22,883 bases of DNA from Candidatus Babelota bacterium (GTDB taxonomy: Bacteria; Babelota; Babeliae; Babelales; Babelaceae): the NCBI GenBank assembly GCA_003174035.1, contig PRDV01000058.1:1-22883 (forward strand). Direction: 5' to 3'. Positions within the stretch are counted from its first letter, which is position 1. Every line of letters begins with the position of its first letter. Positions 1-7,497 of the stretch are shown here, in pieces. The notes beneath the pieces were generated by a model that made no database searches, was not told the DNA's origin, and worked only from the letters and a program-made list of their open reading frames with translations. Made by a program: the position numbers and the translations under genes.

Positions 1-1
1 G

Positions 2-1816
2 GCTACCACAGAAGCTGGTTCAGGCCATCCTACATCAGCATTATCTGCGGCTGATCTTGTTGCTGCGCTCTTTTTTTATGCGATGAAATACAATCCGCAC
101 GATCCTGATGATTCTTCCAATGATCGATTTATTTTATCAAAAGGGCATGCCGCCCCTATTCTCTATGCTGCATGGGAGCAAGTTGGCGTGATTACTTTTG
201 ATGAGTTAATGACGCTGCGACAATTTAATTCTGTGCTTGAAGGTCATCCGACCACTCGGTTTGCTTACACTGAAGCTGCCACGGGGTCTTTAGGATGCGG
301 ACTTTCTATTGGTCTTGGCATTGCTTTAAGCGCAAGACTTAATGATCTTGCCTGTTATACCTATATACTTTTGGGAGACAGTGAAATGGCTGAAGGATCC
401 GTGTGGGAGGCGATTGAGATTGCAGCCCATTACAAAACGGATCGGCTTATTGCTCTCGTTGATCTTAATCGTCTTGGGCAAAGTACTGAAACGCTTGATG
501 ACCATCGAGTTGTTCAGCACCAACAACGTTGGGCTGCTTTTGGCTGGCGAACTATCGTCATCGATGGCCATAAGATGGAACAGATTGTTACGGCACTTGA
601 TGAAGCCAAGAAAGGTGACGGAGTGCCTACGGTCATTATTGCACGAACTATTAAAGGGTACGGACTTACCGGCATAGAAGATAAGCCTGGCTATCATGGT
701 AAAGCATTTTCAAAAGAGGAACTGCCTGTCTTGTTAGAAGGCCTTGAGAAGCGCTTTGAAGCTGATGCGCATTTTACCTTCAAAACAGGTGTAGGACAAC
801 CTCTTGGCAATACCGCCGGAGGAACAACTGGTCCTGTTAAGCAAACAACGCCTCCTCTAGAGCTTCCAATTGCACCCTATAAAAAGGGAAATAAGCTCGC
901 CACCCGCAGGGCATATGGAGAAACACTTGCTTTATTAGGCGAATACAGCACCGCTATCGTCAGTCTTGATGCGGAGGTAAAAAATTCTACCTTTGCCGAG
1001 CTTTTTGAGAGAAAATTTCCTAAACGATTTTTCCAATGCTTTGTAGCTGAACAGAATATGATCGGTATGGCAATTGGGTTTGCCGCGCGTCATTATATTC
1101 CCTTTTCTTCAACCTTCGCTTCCTTCATGACCCGTGCCCATGATCAGATTAGGATGGGTGCAATAGGAAGATCGCCACTACGGCTTGCAGGATCACATGC
1201 GGGAGTGTCAATTGGGCAAGATGGGCCTTCCCAGATGGGACTTGAAGATATTGCGCTCTTTAGGGGATTGCCCGAATCTATCGTACTCTATCCGTGTGAT
1301 GCGGTAAGTACGTATGCTCTTATGAATCATATGGTGAATTATCATCAGGGAATAAGTTATATTCGGCTCACCCGCATGGAAACGCCTATTCTTTATGAAC
1401 CAAACGAGCCCTTTTTTATTGGCGGTTGTAAAGTGCTCAAAGAAAGTGAGAGCGATAAGGCTTTGATTGTTGCTGCGGGTGTTACGGTATTTGAGGCATT
1501 GAAAGCATATGAGTTGCTTGCCGCAAATAATATCTTGGTGAGTATTATAGATCTATACAGTATAAAGCCTCTCGATGCTGATACGATCAAGCGCCAGGCA
1601 CTCAAGTCCAATAAGCGAATTATTACCGTTGAGGATCATTTTATTGAAGGTGGGTTAGGGGAAGCTGTATGTTCTGCCATGCGCAGTGAGGGGTTTGCCA
1701 TTGAAATGCTTGCAGTGAAAGAAGTATCACGATCAGGAAAGCCTGAAGAGTTACTTGCTTATCACCGCATCGATCATAATGCAATTGTCGAGATGGTATA
1801 CAAAATTCTGGTATGA
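2..1816 (+). CDS. tkt: Transketolase, 5'-truncated by the window edge
   Basis: Thiamine-diphosphate enzyme of the non-oxidative pentose phosphate pathway, moving two-carbon units between sugar phosphates in the cytosol. The reading frame is open from base 2, so the first ATG at 83 is internal. The codons before it encode AGSGHPTS, the conserved N-terminal cofactor motif. Next come DRFILSKGHAAP, the diphosphate/metal loop GDSEMAEGSVWEA and DLNRLGQS, then the pyrimidine-binding domain (FVAEQNMIGMAIGFA) and a C-terminal domain with TVEDHFIEGGLGEA. All three transketolase domains are in one chain of about 605 visible residues, so only a short N-terminus is missing. By memory it resembles the shorter animal-type transketolases more than E. 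coli TktA. The linker at about residues 260-290 is rich in Gly and Thr. The gene ends at TGA and converges on the toxin-antitoxin pair. Confidence 0.95.
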   Translation, partial: ATTEAGSGHPTSALSAADLVAALFFYAMKYNPHDPDDSSNDRFILSKGHAAPILYAAWEQVGVITFDELMTLRQFNSVLEGHPTTRFAYTEAATGSLGCGLSIGLGIALSARLNDLACYTYILLGDSEMAEGSVWEAIEIAAHYKTDRLIALVDLNRLGQSTETLDDHRVVQHQQRWAAFGWRTIVIDGHKMEQIVTALDEAKKGDGVPTVIIARTIKGYGLTGIEDKPGYHGKAFSKEELPVLLEGLEKRFEADAHFTFKTGVGQPLGNTAGGTTGPVKQTTPPLELPIAPYKKGNKLATRRAYGETLALLGEYSTAIVSLDAEVKNSTFAELFERKFPKRFFQCFVAEQNMIGMAIGFAARHYIPFSSTFASFMTRAHDQIRMGAIGRSPLRLAGSHAGVSIGQDGPSQMGLEDIALFRGLPESIVLYPCDAVSTYALMNHMVNYHQGISYIRLTRMETPILYEPNEPFFIGGCKVLKESESDKALIVAAGVTVFEALKAYELLAANNILVSIIDLYSIKPLDADTIKRQALKSNKRIITVEDHFIEGGLGEAVCSAMRSEGFAIEMLAVKEVSRSGKPEELLAYHRIDHNAIVEMVYKILV

Positions 1817-1850
1817 TGAGCTTGTAGACCCGGCCGAATGCTCATTCTTT
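1816..1850 (+). terminator. Possible terminator of the transketolase gene
   Basis: A 6-bp inverted repeat, ATGAGC (1816-1821) and GCTCAT (1840-1845), encloses an 18-base loop containing the self-complementary CGGCCG. It is followed by a T-rich TTCTTT. It overlaps the stop codons of the two converging genes, as expected for a compact terminator, but the loop is long and the T run is interrupted. Confidence 0.4.
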
Positions 1851-2214
1851 ACTGCTTGCTATTTTTCATTTGATCATGGTATGCAACTTCATGATGCACG
1901 ATTTTCGCAATTGTCTTTAATGTAAGATTTCCCTTGTTTGAAAGAACTTCTTGGACCGTCGATCTGCCAATGTTGGCATCTCGTGCTACCCGTGATCGAT
2001 TCACATCCAAGTATCCATCAAGAATCTCGATAAATGCTTCGGTATCGTTGTCAATAAGACACTCCAATAAGGCTTCCCCAACTTTAGAATGATTTTTGAA
2101 AAATTCATCGGGCTTAACTGCTTTTAGAGTGGCGAGCGCAGCCTCGTTGAAATCATAATCTTCAATATCTGCTAGCGATAATTTTCGCTTTTTTGATGTC
2201 GCTTTCTTGGCCAT
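1849..2214 (-). CDS. Antitoxin of a RelE/HigB-type module, helix-turn-helix protein
   Basis: 121-residue DNA-binding antitoxin that should neutralise the preceding toxin and repress the shared promoter. The first 20 residues are basic (Lys/Arg/Ser-rich). Residues about 20-60 resemble the addiction-module antidote family: an FNEAALATLKAVKPDEFF-like start, then a helix of the form ALLECLIDNDTEAFIEIL. Residues about 68-105 form an XRE/Cro-type helix-turn-helix (RVARDANIGRSTVQEVLSNK, then LTLKTIAKIV). The ATG at 2214 is well supported because a full AGGAGG lies 8 bases upstream, inside the toxin gene. The two reading frames overlap by 53 bases. Toxin-first order is normal for this family. The N-terminal basic extension appears longer than in typical members of about 95-100 residues, which explains the overlap. 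Confidence 0.85.
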   Translation of the reverse strand: MAKKATSKKRKLSLADIEDYDFNEAALATLKAVKPDEFFKNHSKVGEALLECLIDNDTEAFIEILDGYLDVNRSRVARDANIGRSTVQEVLSNKGNLTLKTIAKIVHHEVAYHDQMKNSKQ

Positions 2215-2440
2215 TTTTATGTCCTCCTAGTAATAATACAATCATCGATTGCTTTTTAGCAAAATATACTCGCCAACCATTGTGCCAGCGCAGTTCGTAA
2301 AGTTTGTTACCTATTGATTTAAAGTCTCCCAGATGCTCATATTTTTCTATTAGGTGCATGCGGTTAATCACGCGCCCCTGCTGTTTCGGTGAGAGTTTAA
2401 GAAACCAATTGCGGTATTCGTTCGTTTCTATTATTGTCAC
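2162..2440 (-). CDS. RelE/ParE-superfamily toxin (addiction module killer protein)
   Basis: 92-residue toxin of the RelE/HigB type, a family that mostly cleaves mRNA at the ribosome. Family hallmarks are FLKLSPKQQGRVINRMHLIE, the GDFKSIGNKLYELRWHNGWRVYF core strand region with conserved Glu and Arg residues, and a C-terminal VLLLGGHKNGQESDIKKAK. In homologues the last segment usually reads GGdKs-Q-kDI-kA. Length is typical. The start is GTG at 2440, the first possible start after the promoter and about 23 bases from the predicted transcription start. No in-frame ATG precedes it. Translation initiation should be weak, which fits a toxin gene placed first in the operon. It is co-transcribed with the overlapping antitoxin. 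The exact subfamily cannot be settled by eye. Confidence 0.87.
   Translation of the reverse strand: MTIIETNEYRNWFLKLSPKQQGRVINRMHLIEKYEHLGDFKSIGNKLYELRWHNGWRVYFAKKQSMIVLLLGGHKNGQESDIKKAKIIASRY
2223..2228 (-). promoter_or_regulatory. Shine-Dalgarno site of the antitoxin, inside the toxin gene
   Basis: The minus strand reads AGGAGG followed by 8 bases and then ATG. It lies within the last codons of the toxin and fixes the antitoxin start at 2214. The toxin itself has only a poor site, a GAGG about 14 bases upstream of a GTG start. The sequence therefore favours more antitoxin than toxin per transcript. Confidence 0.8.
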
Positions 2441-2469
2441 GATTATACGAGCAAGCCTCAGTGTTGTCT

Positions 2470-2498
2470 ATTATAGCAGACAGGCGTTTCTCTGTCAA
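2470..2498 (-). promoter_or_regulatory. Consensus sigma-70 promoter of the toxin-antitoxin operon with operator-like palindrome
   Basis: The minus strand reads TTGACA (2498-2493), exactly 17 bases, then TATAAT (2475-2470). Both hexamers match the sigma-70 consensus. Overlapping the -10 element is GTCTGCTATAATAGAC, an imperfect palindrome with GTCT/AGAC arms around a TATA core. This is a plausible operator for repression by the antitoxin. The predicted transcription start is near 2463. Confidence 0.8.
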
Positions 2499-2631
2499 TA
2501 ATAGCCACTATTCTGATGCCCGTGTAAGATTGAATATTCTGTTGAATAGAGGAGAATTTTATTTTATTCACCATAAAAATAGCATAGGTTATTTTGTATT
2601 GCAAGCACTGATATGAAGTATGAAAGCAACG

Positions 2632-2651
2632 GACCAAAGTTGTGATTGGTC
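2632..2651. repeat. Small inverted repeat between the toxin promoter and the hydrolase end
   Basis: GACCAA (2632-2637) and TTGGTC (2646-2651) form perfect 6-bp arms around an 8-base loop, just past the 3' end of the minus-strand hydrolase gene. No T run follows on either strand, so a standard intrinsic terminator is not supported. Nothing else is seen between 2499 and 2673. Confidence 0.35.
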
Positions 2652-2673
2652 GATTGAGCTTTGCAAAATCGTA

Positions 2674-3477
2674 TTAACTAAAAATATAAGTGATCTCATC
2701 AGAGTTGCGCATGGTAGTTTTGTGCTCTCGCATATTCGTGAGAAGATCGGGAAGTCTTCTGAGAAAATGGGGCAGAAGAAATTCGATGTGCAGAAATTCA
2801 CGATTTGGATGAGCTATATAGAGTTGTGTAATGTTCTCCTTTGCTTTAAAATGGCGCGCAGAAAATACAGGTCCCAATTCTTTAAGATGGGCGAGCGTAC
2901 ATTCAAGTCCTACCGTCCTTAAGCTTTCAAGAAACGTATGTATGCCTTGGGGATCGAGCACTTGCAGCATATCTTTATGAGAATGTATTGAAAATACCCG
3001 TTTAAAAATATCCGCATGCGCATATTCTTCGGTTTGCATTTGCACGGGGCAGGCAAGCAAAATAAGTTCATCAATGACGATATCTTGAGTTCCTCGCTCT
3101 TTTAGTATCTCTGCTAGATAGAGTGCTACGTTTCCTCCATGGCTATGAGTGATTATTTTAAAAGAGCAGATGGTTCCATTCGCTTCAGCTTGTTTTTTTA
3201 ATGCCAGAAGATCGCTTAATAGATGCGAAGCAGCTTCTTTGCGTGCGGTATAGCTGAGCTTGCCAGACCAGCCAAACAGATAGAACTGTTTCCGGGGAAA
3301 TTCCGTACTATTACTCGATTCAAGTACACGACTAATGCGATTGAGATGGAATTTTTCCGGTAGCTCATAAGCATGGGTTAGCCCTTCAGGGCAAAAGAAA
3401 AAGTCAAAAAGGAACGGTAACCGCGATGCTGGCGGTAGGGTGCCATGAATGAATATCGTAAAAGTTTGCGTATGCAT
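2674..3477 (-). CDS. Alpha/beta-hydrolase (lipase-like), cytoplasmic
   Basis: 267-residue protein with the layout of a serine alpha/beta-hydrolase. Near the N-terminus is a strand ending in IFIHGT (residues 8-13), the usual oxyanion-hole HG. At 111-115 is HSHGG, the nucleophile elbow with Ser112 predicted catalytic. Asp residues in HSHKDMLQVLDP (about 165-175) could supply the acid, and a His in the NREFLHIEF/LLPHF stretch (about 223-236) could supply the base. No signal peptide or membrane segment is seen, so it is probably cytosolic. The substrate is unknown; lipid, ester and peptide hydrolysis all remain possible. It is transcribed divergently from ankyrin gene 1, and an inverted repeat lies in the shared upstream region. 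The start at 3477 has only a weak purine-rich site (GAGAAG). Confidence 0.75.
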   Translation of the reverse strand: MHTQTFTIFIHGTLPPASRLPFLFDFFFCPEGLTHAYELPEKFHLNRISRVLESSNSTEFPRKQFYLFGWSGKLSYTARKEAASHLLSDLLALKKQAEANGTICSFKIITHSHGGNVALYLAEILKERGTQDIVIDELILLACPVQMQTEEYAHADIFKRVFSIHSHKDMLQVLDPQGIHTFLESLRTVGLECTLAHLKELGPVFSARHFKAKENITQLYIAHPNREFLHIEFLLPHFLRRLPDLLTNMREHKTTMRNSDEITYIFS

Positions 3478-3491
3478 GTACTTCTCAGCAT

Positions 3492-3528
3492 CTTGAAATG
3501 GGGAATCGACACGTTTTTATATTTCAAG
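3492..3528. repeat. Inverted repeat in the divergent promoter region
   Basis: CTTGAAAT (3492-3499) and ATTTCAAG (3521-3528) are perfect 8-bp inverted arms separated by 21 bases. The arms bracket the -35 element of the ankyrin gene 1 promoter, and the right arm abuts its -10 hexamer. The pair sits between two divergent genes, so it could be an operator. It could also be chance in AT-rich DNA. Confidence 0.45.
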
Positions 3529-3534
3529 TATAAT
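3506..3534 (+). promoter_or_regulatory. Sigma-70 promoter of ankyrin gene 1
   Basis: TCGACA (3506-3511, five of six consensus) is followed by 17 bases and TATAAT (3529-3534, perfect). The predicted transcription start is near 3541. This argues against an ATG at 3545, which would be almost leaderless, and for the ATG at 3581. Confidence 0.7.
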
Positions 3535-3580
3535 AAGTATACTAATGCTAATCAATAACAACCTCGCTAAGGATGTAAGT

Positions 3581-5959
3581 ATGCTTTGTAAAAAAATTAT
3601 CTTCTGTATAGTATCCATTACTGGATCAATCTTTTCAATGGAGAAAGTATCGCTTACTCACCCTGAAGTACAAAAGGCACTTCGTTTTTTTAATGCTATC
3701 CAAGATCGCAATCTTTCACTGGTAAGAGATTATCTAGCTCAAGACTGTGCATCATTGAAAGGTGAAGGACTAAAATATGCAGCACAACTAGGGTATGATG
3801 ATGTTGCTCAGATGCTATTACATACAGATCTTGACGGAAAGGAAGCGCCTTTAGAGTTTGGGTTTCAGCATGGCATTAGGCGCATAGATCAGTGGAACGC
3901 TTACAGGATTGCGATGGCTACCGGACAGATGAATGTTGTAGCACTTTTTAAGTCGACGGGAGTACCCTCTGTTCTTGACCTTGAGTTTGCCCGTGAACAT
4001 GATGTTCCTATTGATTTATTTGTTCGGGAAAATATCGATTTGTCAGTTCGGGAAGGAGTTGTGCAATGGGCGCTTGAAACCGGAAATCTTGCAGTAATGA
4101 AAAAAATAGGAGATCCTGCTCTTTTTATGCATAATTGCGGGGATTATTTAAAGTATGCAGCAAAAAAGGGGGATTTGGCTGTTGTACGCTATCTCTTAGA
4201 GCTTGGTATTAAGGGTGGTCAGGAAGATGCACTTTGGGTTGCGGTGGAATATGGACATGCCCCCATAGTACGCCTACTTTTAGAAGGGCGAAATGATGAT
4301 GATCAAAGTTCTCATTATGTGAGAAAAATGGGAGTGCTCACGGCTTCTCATATAAAAAAAATACATGCCATTGGTGCTGCTCTTGAAAAAGGGTATAGTG
4401 CAGTAATCGAACTTCTTCTTGAGGCGGGCGTCATTGAGCGAGTACAAAAATCACATCTTTTAGCAGCAATCCGCTCTGGCTCGCTGCCGCTGGTGAAGTT
4501 GCTTTTCAAAAAAGAAGTGGGCTCTAGTGCGAGGATGAAAGCGATAGGTTTTGCTGCAACTCAACGGCAGTGGCCTATTGTGGAATTCCTTGTGCATGAA
4601 AATGATCTTCTCAAAGCTTCCTATGATAATAACGTTGAACTACTTGAGACGCTCGTTAGGAAGCCTCTAGATAAGTTTGGATTAGAGGTAGCTCTAGAAC
4701 TTATTGTCTGTAAAAGCAATAAAGAAGCTTTGGAACTTTTATTAGCGCACAAATTGATCTCTTCCACAGCTATGATGAAGGCATTAATTCTCGCGGCATC
4801 ATTTAGCGGACTAGAAATTACCCATATGCTCTGTGAAGCAGTGCTCGCTCAAAAAAGTGCTACGGATCTCGCACAAGAAAACGAAACAGTTCGGTTTGAA
4901 TTGGATGAAAGCCCTTCTGAGATCTCAAGTACTTCGATTGTCGTTGAAAGTGATGGCGAGGATGATTCAGAATATAGAACGGGTTCTTTTGAAGATTGTT
5001 TACAGCAGGCATTGGTGAATGCCATCCGCTTTAATCAATTGAAGACTTTACGTCTACTCTTACGGTATGCCGATGAGGCTTTAAAAAAAACAATCTGTTT
5101 ACGAGCTGCGGGGTTTGGAGATGAGGAAGCCATTATGCTACTATTGAAAGAAAAGGTAATAGAACCCAATGATCGCGCACTTGCCTGTGAATATGCTGCA
5201 GCCAACAATCAGATTGCCGTGATCAAAATGTTGCTTTCAGCAGGACTATCGAATGATGCACTTAATAAAGCCATTATTTGTGCGGCTGAGAATGGTAATA
5301 TGCAAGCATTACAGGTTTTGCTCGAACACCCATTTGATCATCTGAACCCAGAATTAAAGCTTTCTCGCGACGTGCTCATCTCAAAATTAACCGCATTTAA
5401 AGAAGAATGCGAGTATGATGATGAAGGGGGGTTCAATGTTTTTGTGGAAGAAGATTATCCAGGGGTTGCTCACTATATACGCACACTTTCTGGTAACAAA
5501 CTTGATAGGTATGACTTTATCGCCTCTCGTTTGCGCGGTTTACCAAAGAGAGGTGAGTTAACTGCGTCAGAGCTTTGTATGGATTATTGCCGTGATTCAC
5601 ATGCCTTTATACAAGGGGGTAACTTGCTCAAAAGAGATGAGGATGGCCGAAGTTGTTTAATGTGGGCGGTGCTTTTCAATGATAGGGATGTTTTTGATAG
5701 GTTTATGAAAATCCCATTGCCTACTTATTTTATCAATGCACTTGATAACAATTGTAAGACAGCAGCTGATTATGCCGCATGTTTTGGGCGATTAGAGTAT
5801 GTACTAAAGCTTGTAAAAAAGGGTTATGAAGGCCGCTCACTGAATGAGCTGGCAATCCCTTTATGCCGAGCAGCTAAATTGGCTGCTGATAATGGCCATA
5901 TGCAAGTTGCTGCTTACCTTATTCTTAATGTTTTGCGAAAGAAGATTGAAGTATTTTGA
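3581..5959 (+). CDS. Exported ankyrin-repeat protein 1
   Basis: 792-residue protein with a Sec-type signal peptide (residues 1 to about 19: Lys-Lys, a hydrophobic core, then SIFS before MEK). Most of the chain is built from degenerate ankyrin-type helix pairs. Examples are YLKYAAKKGDLAVVRYLLEL, HLLAAIRSGSLPLVKLLF and ALNKAIICAAENGNMQALQVLL, about 16-18 by eye. Canonical TPLH cores are mostly absent. An acidic, Ser-rich insert at about 428-470 (ESDGEDDSEY) interrupts the array. The start at 3581 is chosen over 3545 because AAGGA lies 7 bases upstream and it gives a clean signal peptide. Only 12 bases separate its stop from the NfeD gene, so co-transcription is likely. No enzymatic domain is recognised. 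Its likely role is protein-protein interaction outside the cytoplasm, possibly with host proteins; that is inference. Confidence 0.85.
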   Translation: MLCKKIIFCIVSITGSIFSMEKVSLTHPEVQKALRFFNAIQDRNLSLVRDYLAQDCASLKGEGLKYAAQLGYDDVAQMLLHTDLDGKEAPLEFGFQHGIRRIDQWNAYRIAMATGQMNVVALFKSTGVPSVLDLEFAREHDVPIDLFVRENIDLSVREGVVQWALETGNLAVMKKIGDPALFMHNCGDYLKYAAKKGDLAVVRYLLELGIKGGQEDALWVAVEYGHAPIVRLLLEGRNDDDQSSHYVRKMGVLTASHIKKIHAIGAALEKGYSAVIELLLEAGVIERVQKSHLLAAIRSGSLPLVKLLFKKEVGSSARMKAIGFAATQRQWPIVEFLVHENDLLKASYDNNVELLETLVRKPLDKFGLEVALELIVCKSNKEALELLLAHKLISSTAMMKALILAASFSGLEITHMLCEAVLAQKSATDLAQENETVRFELDESPSEISSTSIVVESDGEDDSEYRTGSFEDCLQQALVNAIRFNQLKTLRLLLRYADEALKKTICLRAAGFGDEEAIMLLLKEKVIEPNDRALACEYAAANNQIAVIKMLLSAGLSNDALNKAIICAAENGNMQALQVLLEHPFDHLNPELKLSRDVLISKLTAFKEECEYDDEGGFNVFVEEDYPGVAHYIRTLSGNKLDRYDFIASRLRGLPKRGELTASELCMDYCRDSHAFIQGGNLLKRDEDGRSCLMWAVLFNDRDVFDRFMKIPLPTYFINALDNNCKTAADYAACFGRLEYVLKLVKKGYEGRSLNELAIPLCRAAKLAADNGHMQVAAYLILNVLRKKIEVF

Positions 5960-5971
5960 AAAGGATAGATC

Positions 5972-6415
5972 ATGACAACGCTTATAGGATGGTTGATGCT
6001 TTTTGTGGTAAGTGTGCTTTTTGAGCTTACCTCTCCCGGCCTGTTCTTCTTTTTAGCACTCTCTGGTGGAGCGTTAGCTGCAGCCCTTATATCCTTCACA
6101 GGAATAGGCCTTTGGGGGGAATGTATTGTTTTTGCTTGTTTGGCAGCAGTCAGTTTTTTTCTGCTCATGCGTTACGTAAAAACCACCTCTAAAAATACCT
6201 TGCATCAGACGAATGTCTATGCTCTTACAGGAAAAAAGGGTATCGTTACCGAGTCGATTTCTGATTGCAAAAGGGGATGGGTAAAAATAGAAGGCGAACT
6301 ATGGTCCGCAGCGCCTGTGCATGCGGGCATTATAGAAGAAGGAGCCGTTGTAGAAGTGGTGAGTTCAATGGGTTCGCATGTTGTGGTAAAAAAAATTGAA
6401 GGACATCATTGTTAG
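5972..6415 (+). CDS. NfeD-like membrane protein
   Basis: 147-residue short-form NfeD protein. Residues about 1-70 carry three hydrophobic segments (LIGWLMLFVVSVLFEL; LFFFLALSGGALAAALI; IVFACLAAVSFFLLM). The C-terminus (about 80-145) fits the OB-fold NfeD domain: ALTGKKGIVTESI, then GWVKIEGELWSAAP, then a VVEVVSSMGSHVVVKKI tail. These proteins work in the inner membrane with SPFH/stomatin partners; the E. coli equivalent pair is YbbJ with QmcA. The next gene here is that partner, 13 bases downstream. The ATG has AAGGA 6 bases upstream. The long form with a ClpP-like protease domain is not present. Confidence 0.88.
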   Translation: MTTLIGWLMLFVVSVLFELTSPGLFFFLALSGGALAAALISFTGIGLWGECIVFACLAAVSFFLLMRYVKTTSKNTLHQTNVYALTGKKGIVTESISDCKRGWVKIEGELWSAAPVHAGIIEEGAVVEVVSSMGSHVVVKKIEGHHC

Positions 6416-6428
6416 GAAAGGAAAAAAT

Positions 6429-7406
6429 ATGATTGCTCTTATAGTGTTAGTTGCTCTGATTGGGTTGTCTGTCTTTGTGCTCTTCCAATCCGTGTATTTG
6501 GTACAACAGGCTGAGGCTATTGTTGTTGAAAAATTAGGACGTTATGACCGTACCTTAAGCGCAGGTCTGCATATTGTTATACCCTTTTTGGAAAAACCAC
6601 GTCAGGTAACGTGGAGTCATTTTTCCTCAGGTCCGGACAAGCGGTATTATCGCTATACACGCTCGCTCTATAGAATTGATTTGCGTGAAAGTGTCTATGA
6701 TTTTCCCAAACAAAATGTAATTACCAGAGATAACGTAACCGTCGAGATTAATGCGCTCATTTATTATCAAATTACCGATCCCAAAAGAGCCATCTATGAG
6801 GTATCCAACCTACCAGAGGCAATTGAAAAGCTTACCCAAACTACGCTACGGAATGTGATTGGTTCACTCGATCTTGATGAAACACTCGTCTCTCGGGATG
6901 CGATCAATGAAAAGCTTCGCGTCATTTTAGAAGAAGCGGCGGATAAGTGGGGTGTGAAAGTTAATCGCGTTGAGCTTCAAGAAGTAAACCCGCCTGCAGA
7001 TATTCGGATAGCTATGGAAAAGCAAATGCGTGCAGAGCGGGATCGTCGTGCAATTATTTTAGAATCTGAAGGTGCTAAACAAGCAGTTATTTTGCAAGCG
7101 GAAGGTCAACGGGAATCAAGCATTTTACGTGCTCGCGGAGATGCTGACGCTCGCATAATTACAGCTCAAGGGGAAGCGGAAGCTCGCTTGACGGTAATTG
7201 AAGCTGAAGCGAAAGCTATCACGCTCGTTAAAAGTGCTGCTCCTGATCAGGATCCGCTCTCTTATTTGGCTGCGATTCAGTATATAAGAACCATTCCACA
7301 GATCATGGAAGGTAAGGATAATAAGATGATTGTGCTGCCATATGAAGCTGCTGGGCTTGGCGGATCGATTGCTGCTGTGAAGAAGATTTTATCTGATATC
7401 CAGTGA
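6429..7406 (+). CDS. SPFH/stomatin-family membrane protein (QmcA-like)
   Basis: 325-residue stomatin-like protein. An N-terminal hydrophobic anchor (about 1-22) is followed by the SPFH domain: AIVVEKLGRYDRTLSAGLHIVIPF, RESVYDFPKQNVITRDNV and EINALIYYQITDP. A long Ala/Glu-rich helical region follows (RAERDRRAIILESEGAKQA to AEARLTVIEAEAKA), likely a coiled coil for ring assembly, then a short C-terminal tail. Family members form large oligomers at the inner membrane and regulate membrane proteases such as FtsH. The start at 6429 is preferred to the in-frame ATG at 6396, which lies inside the NfeD gene: the strong AGGAAAGGA is just upstream of 6429, and the protein then begins directly with its anchor. 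A 28-residue stretch (about 60-88, SHFSSGPDKRYYRYTRSLYR) between the first two conserved blocks is also seen, from memory, in some bacterial homologues. Confidence 0.92.
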   Translation: MIALIVLVALIGLSVFVLFQSVYLVQQAEAIVVEKLGRYDRTLSAGLHIVIPFLEKPRQVTWSHFSSGPDKRYYRYTRSLYRIDLRESVYDFPKQNVITRDNVTVEINALIYYQITDPKRAIYEVSNLPEAIEKLTQTTLRNVIGSLDLDETLVSRDAINEKLRVILEEAADKWGVKVNRVELQEVNPPADIRIAMEKQMRAERDRRAIILESEGAKQAVILQAEGQRESSILRARGDADARIITAQGEAEARLTVIEAEAKAITLVKSAAPDQDPLSYLAAIQYIRTIPQIMEGKDNKMIVLPYEAAGLGGSIAAVKKILSDIQ

Positions 7407-7497
7407 TCGATACTTTGAAAGGCCAAGACCCATAGATGGTGAATAAAAATAGAGTGATAATTTTTTTGATAACAACCAAGATTAGAGGATTTGAACG

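Noticed and set aside
362..410. GDS in place of GDG in the transketolase metal loop
   Set aside because: The rest of the motif (EMAEGSVWEA) is intact and GDSE occurs in other bacterial transketolases as far as remembered, so it is not treated as an inactivating change.
326..697. Open frames on both strands inside the transketolase gene
   Set aside because: They overlap a strongly conserved coding region in other frames and show no family features.
2434..2922. Plus-strand open frames at 2434-2616 and 2620-2922
   Set aside because: The first covers the toxin promoter and the second overlaps the hydrolase gene antisense. Neither has a ribosome-binding site or recognisable sequence.
3545..3580. 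Upstream ATG adding 12 residues to ankyrin protein 1
   Set aside because: It lies about 4 bases from the predicted transcription start, lacks a ribosome-binding site and would hide the signal peptide behind a polar extension.
6396..6428. Upstream ATG for the SPFH protein
   Set aside because: It lies inside the NfeD gene, while a strong AGGAAAGGA precedes the ATG at 6429 and the membrane anchor begins there.
7407..7497. Terminator or promoter between the SPFH gene and ankyrin gene 2
   Set aside because: A GATAAT is present but lacks a -35 at a proper distance, and no stable hairpin with a T run was found.
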